NCBI GenBank assembly: GCA_022823185.1
Contig: JAJDXQ010000005.1
Span: forward strand, 1-64,000
Source of the DNA: Caldilineaceae bacterium
GTDB lineage: Bacteria; Chloroflexota; Anaerolineae; Caldilineales; Caldilineaceae
Reading direction: 5' to 3'
Length of the DNA: 64,000 nucleotides
Shown here: piece by piece, positions 61,333 through 64,000 of the stretch
Numbering within the stretch: the stretch's first letter is position 1
Layout of the letters: each line of letters opens with the position of its first letter
Notes under the pieces: generated by a model
What the model was told of the DNA's origin: nothing
The model's input: the letters and a program-made list of their open reading frames with translations, nothing else
The model's database searches: none
Program-made: the position numbers and the translations under genes

Positions 61333-64000
61333 ATGACAATGCTTGTTCCTATCTCTTGGCTTCGTGAATATGTGGATATTGTTCTGCCTACGGCCAAACT
61401 GGCGGAGCGCCTCACGCTCGCCGGTTTGGAAGAAGCCAGCCTCATCAATACAGGCGAGGCATGGGAGGAGGACAAGATCGTAGTTGGTCAGGTTGCGGCA
61501 GTTCTTCCGCACCCTGATGCTAACCGTCTGGTTCTGGTTGATGTCGTCCACGAGGCGCCGCAGAAGTCGTCCCCCCAGCGAGTTGTCACGGGTGCGCCGA
61601 ATCTCTTCCAGTTCAAGGGCCAGTCCCTTGCTGCCGGCGATCTTCCCACCCTCAAAGTCGCTTTCGCCCGTGAAGGCGCGCTTCTGATCGACGCCTATAG
61701 CGACCAGAGGCCCCGCCCGCGTAAGAGACTCAAAAAGGCGAAGATCCGGGGCATCGAATCTCGCGGAATGGTCTGCTCCGAATTGGAATTGGGCCTCAGC
61801 GAGGAGCACGAAGGTATCCTCCTGCTGGACGAAGACGCGCCTGTCGCGAAGTCTCTTAGCCATTTCCTCGGCGAAGAGATCCTCGAAATTGATCTGACAC
61901 CGGACATGGCCCGCTGCCTGTCAATGTGGGGCATTGCCCGGGAGGTTCATGCCCTGACCGGCGGGGCCATCCATCTGCCGGAATCCGTTGACTCCTCTTC
62001 CGGCGAAGATCACGCCGCCGACTTCGTCGCCGCCCGCATCGACGACGCCGGTCTCTGCCATCGCTTTACCGGGACCGTCATCCGCAATATCGAAGTTGGC
62101 GCCTCGCCGAAGTGGTTGCAGGACCGCCTGACCGCCGCCGGCATGCGCCCGATAAACAATATCGTTGATATCACGAACTACGTTATGCTCGAAACAGGCC
62201 AGCCCCTGCACGCCTTCGACTACGACCTGCTCCTCGAAAGAGCCGTCCGCATTGGAGAATCGAAACCTGAGATCGTCGTGCGTACAGCCGCAGCAGGGGA
62301 AACGCTCCAGACTCTCGACGGCCAGGAACGAAAACTGGATCCTTCAATTCTGGTCATCGCCGACAAGGCAGGCCCCATCGCCATCGCCGGGGTAATGGGC
62401 GGCGCCGAGACCGAGGTGCATGAAAACTCGCGCAACATCCTCCTCGAAGCAGCCACTTTTGACGGAATCAACAACCGCCGCACTGCCCAACTGCTGCGCT
62501 TGCACAGCGAGGCCAGCCACCGCTTCACCCGCGGCGTCCCCGCCACCCTGAACGACGTGGCCGCCCGCCGCGCCGCCGACCTGATGCGCCAGTGCGCCGG
62601 CGGCCGAACCGTTCCCGGCATCGTTGACACCTACCCCGTCCCCCAGCCCGAAGTCACTGTCTACACCTCCCGCAGCGACGTCAAGCGACTCCTGGGCATG
62701 AATCTTTCCCTGGCGGAAATCGGCGACGCCCTCCGGAGGCTGGGGTTCGGCGTTAAGGAGCTGCCCGACCTTCCGCCCGGTACACCCCAGCAGGCAAGTC
62801 TGGGACTGGCGCGAACCGAAGGAGAACGCGTCATCGCCGCGACCGTGCCCTGGCACAGGCTCGACGTATCCTATCCCGCAGACTTGACCGAGGAAGTAGC
62901 CCGCGTGGTCGGCTACGATCAGATTTCAGAAACGCTGCTCGACACCGTCCTGCCGCCGCAACGCCGCAATGCGCTTCTCGAAACCGAAGAGAACATTCGC
63001 GATATTCTGATTGGCTGCGGGCTCCAGGATACAGTCAATCACACACTTACAACGCCCGAAAACCATCGCAAACTGCGGACCCCCGGCCGCCGCGAATCCG
63101 CCGGCGCACAACAGGGTAACGAGAGCGAGGACAAAGCGCCCGACAGCTTCGTCGCCTTGACCAACCCCCTCTCCCCGGAACGCCGCGTACTGCGCCGCAA
63201 CCTCATCGTGAGCGCGCTCGAAAACCTTGCCTTCAATGCCCGCTTTGCCGACCGACTGGCCGTTTTCGAAATCGGTCGCGCCTACAGGCCCCGCTTGACG
63301 CCGGCCGGGCCCTCGAACGGCCATAGCCAGGATGCTCTTCTTCCGGACGAGGAGCGGAAGCTCTGCATCGCTCTGAGAGGTCCCCGCAGCCAAAGCCTAG
63401 CCAATCCGTCATCAGGTGAATCCGTCGCCGAAACGGATCTATTCGACTTTTTCGACCTGAAAGGTGTCCTCGAAACGCTCTTGGATAGACTGGGATTTCC
63501 CCCCGAAAGCTATCTGTTCAGCGCGCACCCCGAGAGCGGGGCCGGTGACGACACAAGCGAAGCCAGTTTCGGGCCCCGCTGCGCTCTTGTATCGCTGCAG
63601 GGCGGGCATTGGGGAATCGTCGGCGAACTTCATCCGCAAGTGCGAAACGCCTTTGGACTGGGCAACGATCGCGTGGTCCTTGCGGAGCTCAACATTGCGC
63701 CTCTCGTGCGCCCGAGTTGGCGAATCTCTCCAATGGCGCCCATCAGCGTCTATCCGCCCGTCGTCGAGGATCTGGCCTTTGTCGTCAGCGAGGAGGTGAC
63801 ACAACGCCGCCTGCGCGATGCGATCATGGCGGGCGGCGGCAGCGGCCAGGATTCTCTGTTATCGTCTGTCGAGCTGTTCGACATCTACCGCGGCGAGTCC
63901 TTGCCTGTTGGCTACAAGTCTCTTGCCTACCGTGTCACCTACCAAAGCCTTGACCACAATCTGAAGGATAAGGAAGTCAACCGCTTTCGGCAACGGATCA
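61333..64000 (+). CDS. pheT: Phenylalanyl-tRNA synthetase beta subunit (truncated by window end)
   Basis: My translation from ATG 61333: [41 protein letters not shown]...; [39 protein letters not shown]. Open to the window edge, so absent from the ORF track. Confidence 0.93.
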   Translation, partial: MTMLVPISWLREYVDIVLPTAKLAERLTLAGLEEASLINTGEAWEEDKIVVGQVAAVLPHPDANRLVLVDVVHEAPQKSSPQRVVTGAPNLFQFKGQSLAAGDLPTLKVAFAREGALLIDAYSDQRPRPRKRLKKAKIRGIESRGMVCSELELGLSEEHEGILLLDEDAPVAKSLSHFLGEEILEIDLTPDMARCLSMWGIAREVHALTGGAIHLPESVDSSSGEDHAADFVAARIDDAGLCHRFTGTVIRNIEVGASPKWLQDRLTAAGMRPINNIVDITNYVMLETGQPLHAFDYDLLLERAVRIGESKPEIVVRTAAAGETLQTLDGQERKLDPSILVIADKAGPIAIAGVMGGAETEVHENSRNILLEAATFDGINNRRTAQLLRLHSEASHRFTRGVPATLNDVAARRAADLMRQCAGGRTVPGIVDTYPVPQPEVTVYTSRSDVKRLLGMNLSLAEIGDALRRLGFGVKELPDLPPGTPQQASLGLARTEGERVIAATVPWHRLDVSYPADLTEEVARVVGYDQISETLLDTVLPPQRRNALLETEENIRDILIGCGLQDTVNHTLTTPENHRKLRTPGRRESAGAQQGNESEDKAPDSFVALTNPLSPERRVLRRNLIVSALENLAFNARFADRLAVFEIGRAYRPRLTPAGPSNGHSQDALLPDEERKLCIALRGPRSQSLANPSSGESVAETDLFDFFDLKGVLETLLDRLGFPPESYLFSAHPESGAGDDTSEASFGPRCALVSLQGGHWGIVGELHPQVRNAFGLGNDRVVLAELNIAPLVRPSWRISPMAPISVYPPVVEDLAFVVSEEVTQRRLRDAIMAGGGSGQDSLLSSVELFDIYRGESLPVGYKSLAYRVTYQSLDHNLKDKEVNRFRQRI

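Overview
This is a GC-rich bacterial chromosome segment, probably from a Chloroflexota-like organism (an impression from protein style and transporter/dioxygenase content, not tested). About 50 protein genes are supportable. In order: a truncated ISKra4-like transposase remnant bounded by inverted repeats (147-829); a complete branched-chain amino-acid (Liv) ABC operon (987-6883); a D-2-hydroxyacid dehydrogenase and a Gfo/Idh/MocA oxidoreductase; rpmG and tRNA-Lys(CTT); an M29 aminopeptidase and a homocysteine S-methyltransferase; a c-type cytochrome; a PCD-like protein; rlmB-cysS; a PIN/TRAM protein and a glycosyltransferase; threonine synthase and a second PLP enzyme; xseA; an arsR-arsM-MFS operon with a visible operator; an MBL hydrolase, Zn-ADH, CcmI-like protein, CcmF and CopA. 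An accessory catabolic region follows (35.0-55.3 kb): an N,N-dimethylformamidase-beta-like LamG protein, three PhyH dioxygenases, a PfkB kinase, a SIS-domain protein, an amidohydrolase coupled to a Rieske ferredoxin, and two oligopeptide-type ABC transporters, one lacking ATPases. The right end has tRNA-Leu(TAA), mltG, an rmd-like gene and gmd, a stand-alone DUF4062-like protein next to a NUDIX hydrolase, and pheT running off the window. The best candidates for something undescribed are the 35-55 kb cluster and the DUF4062-like/NUDIX pair. No CRISPR array, rRNA or prophage was seen. All family calls come from reading motifs in the translations; no database search was run.
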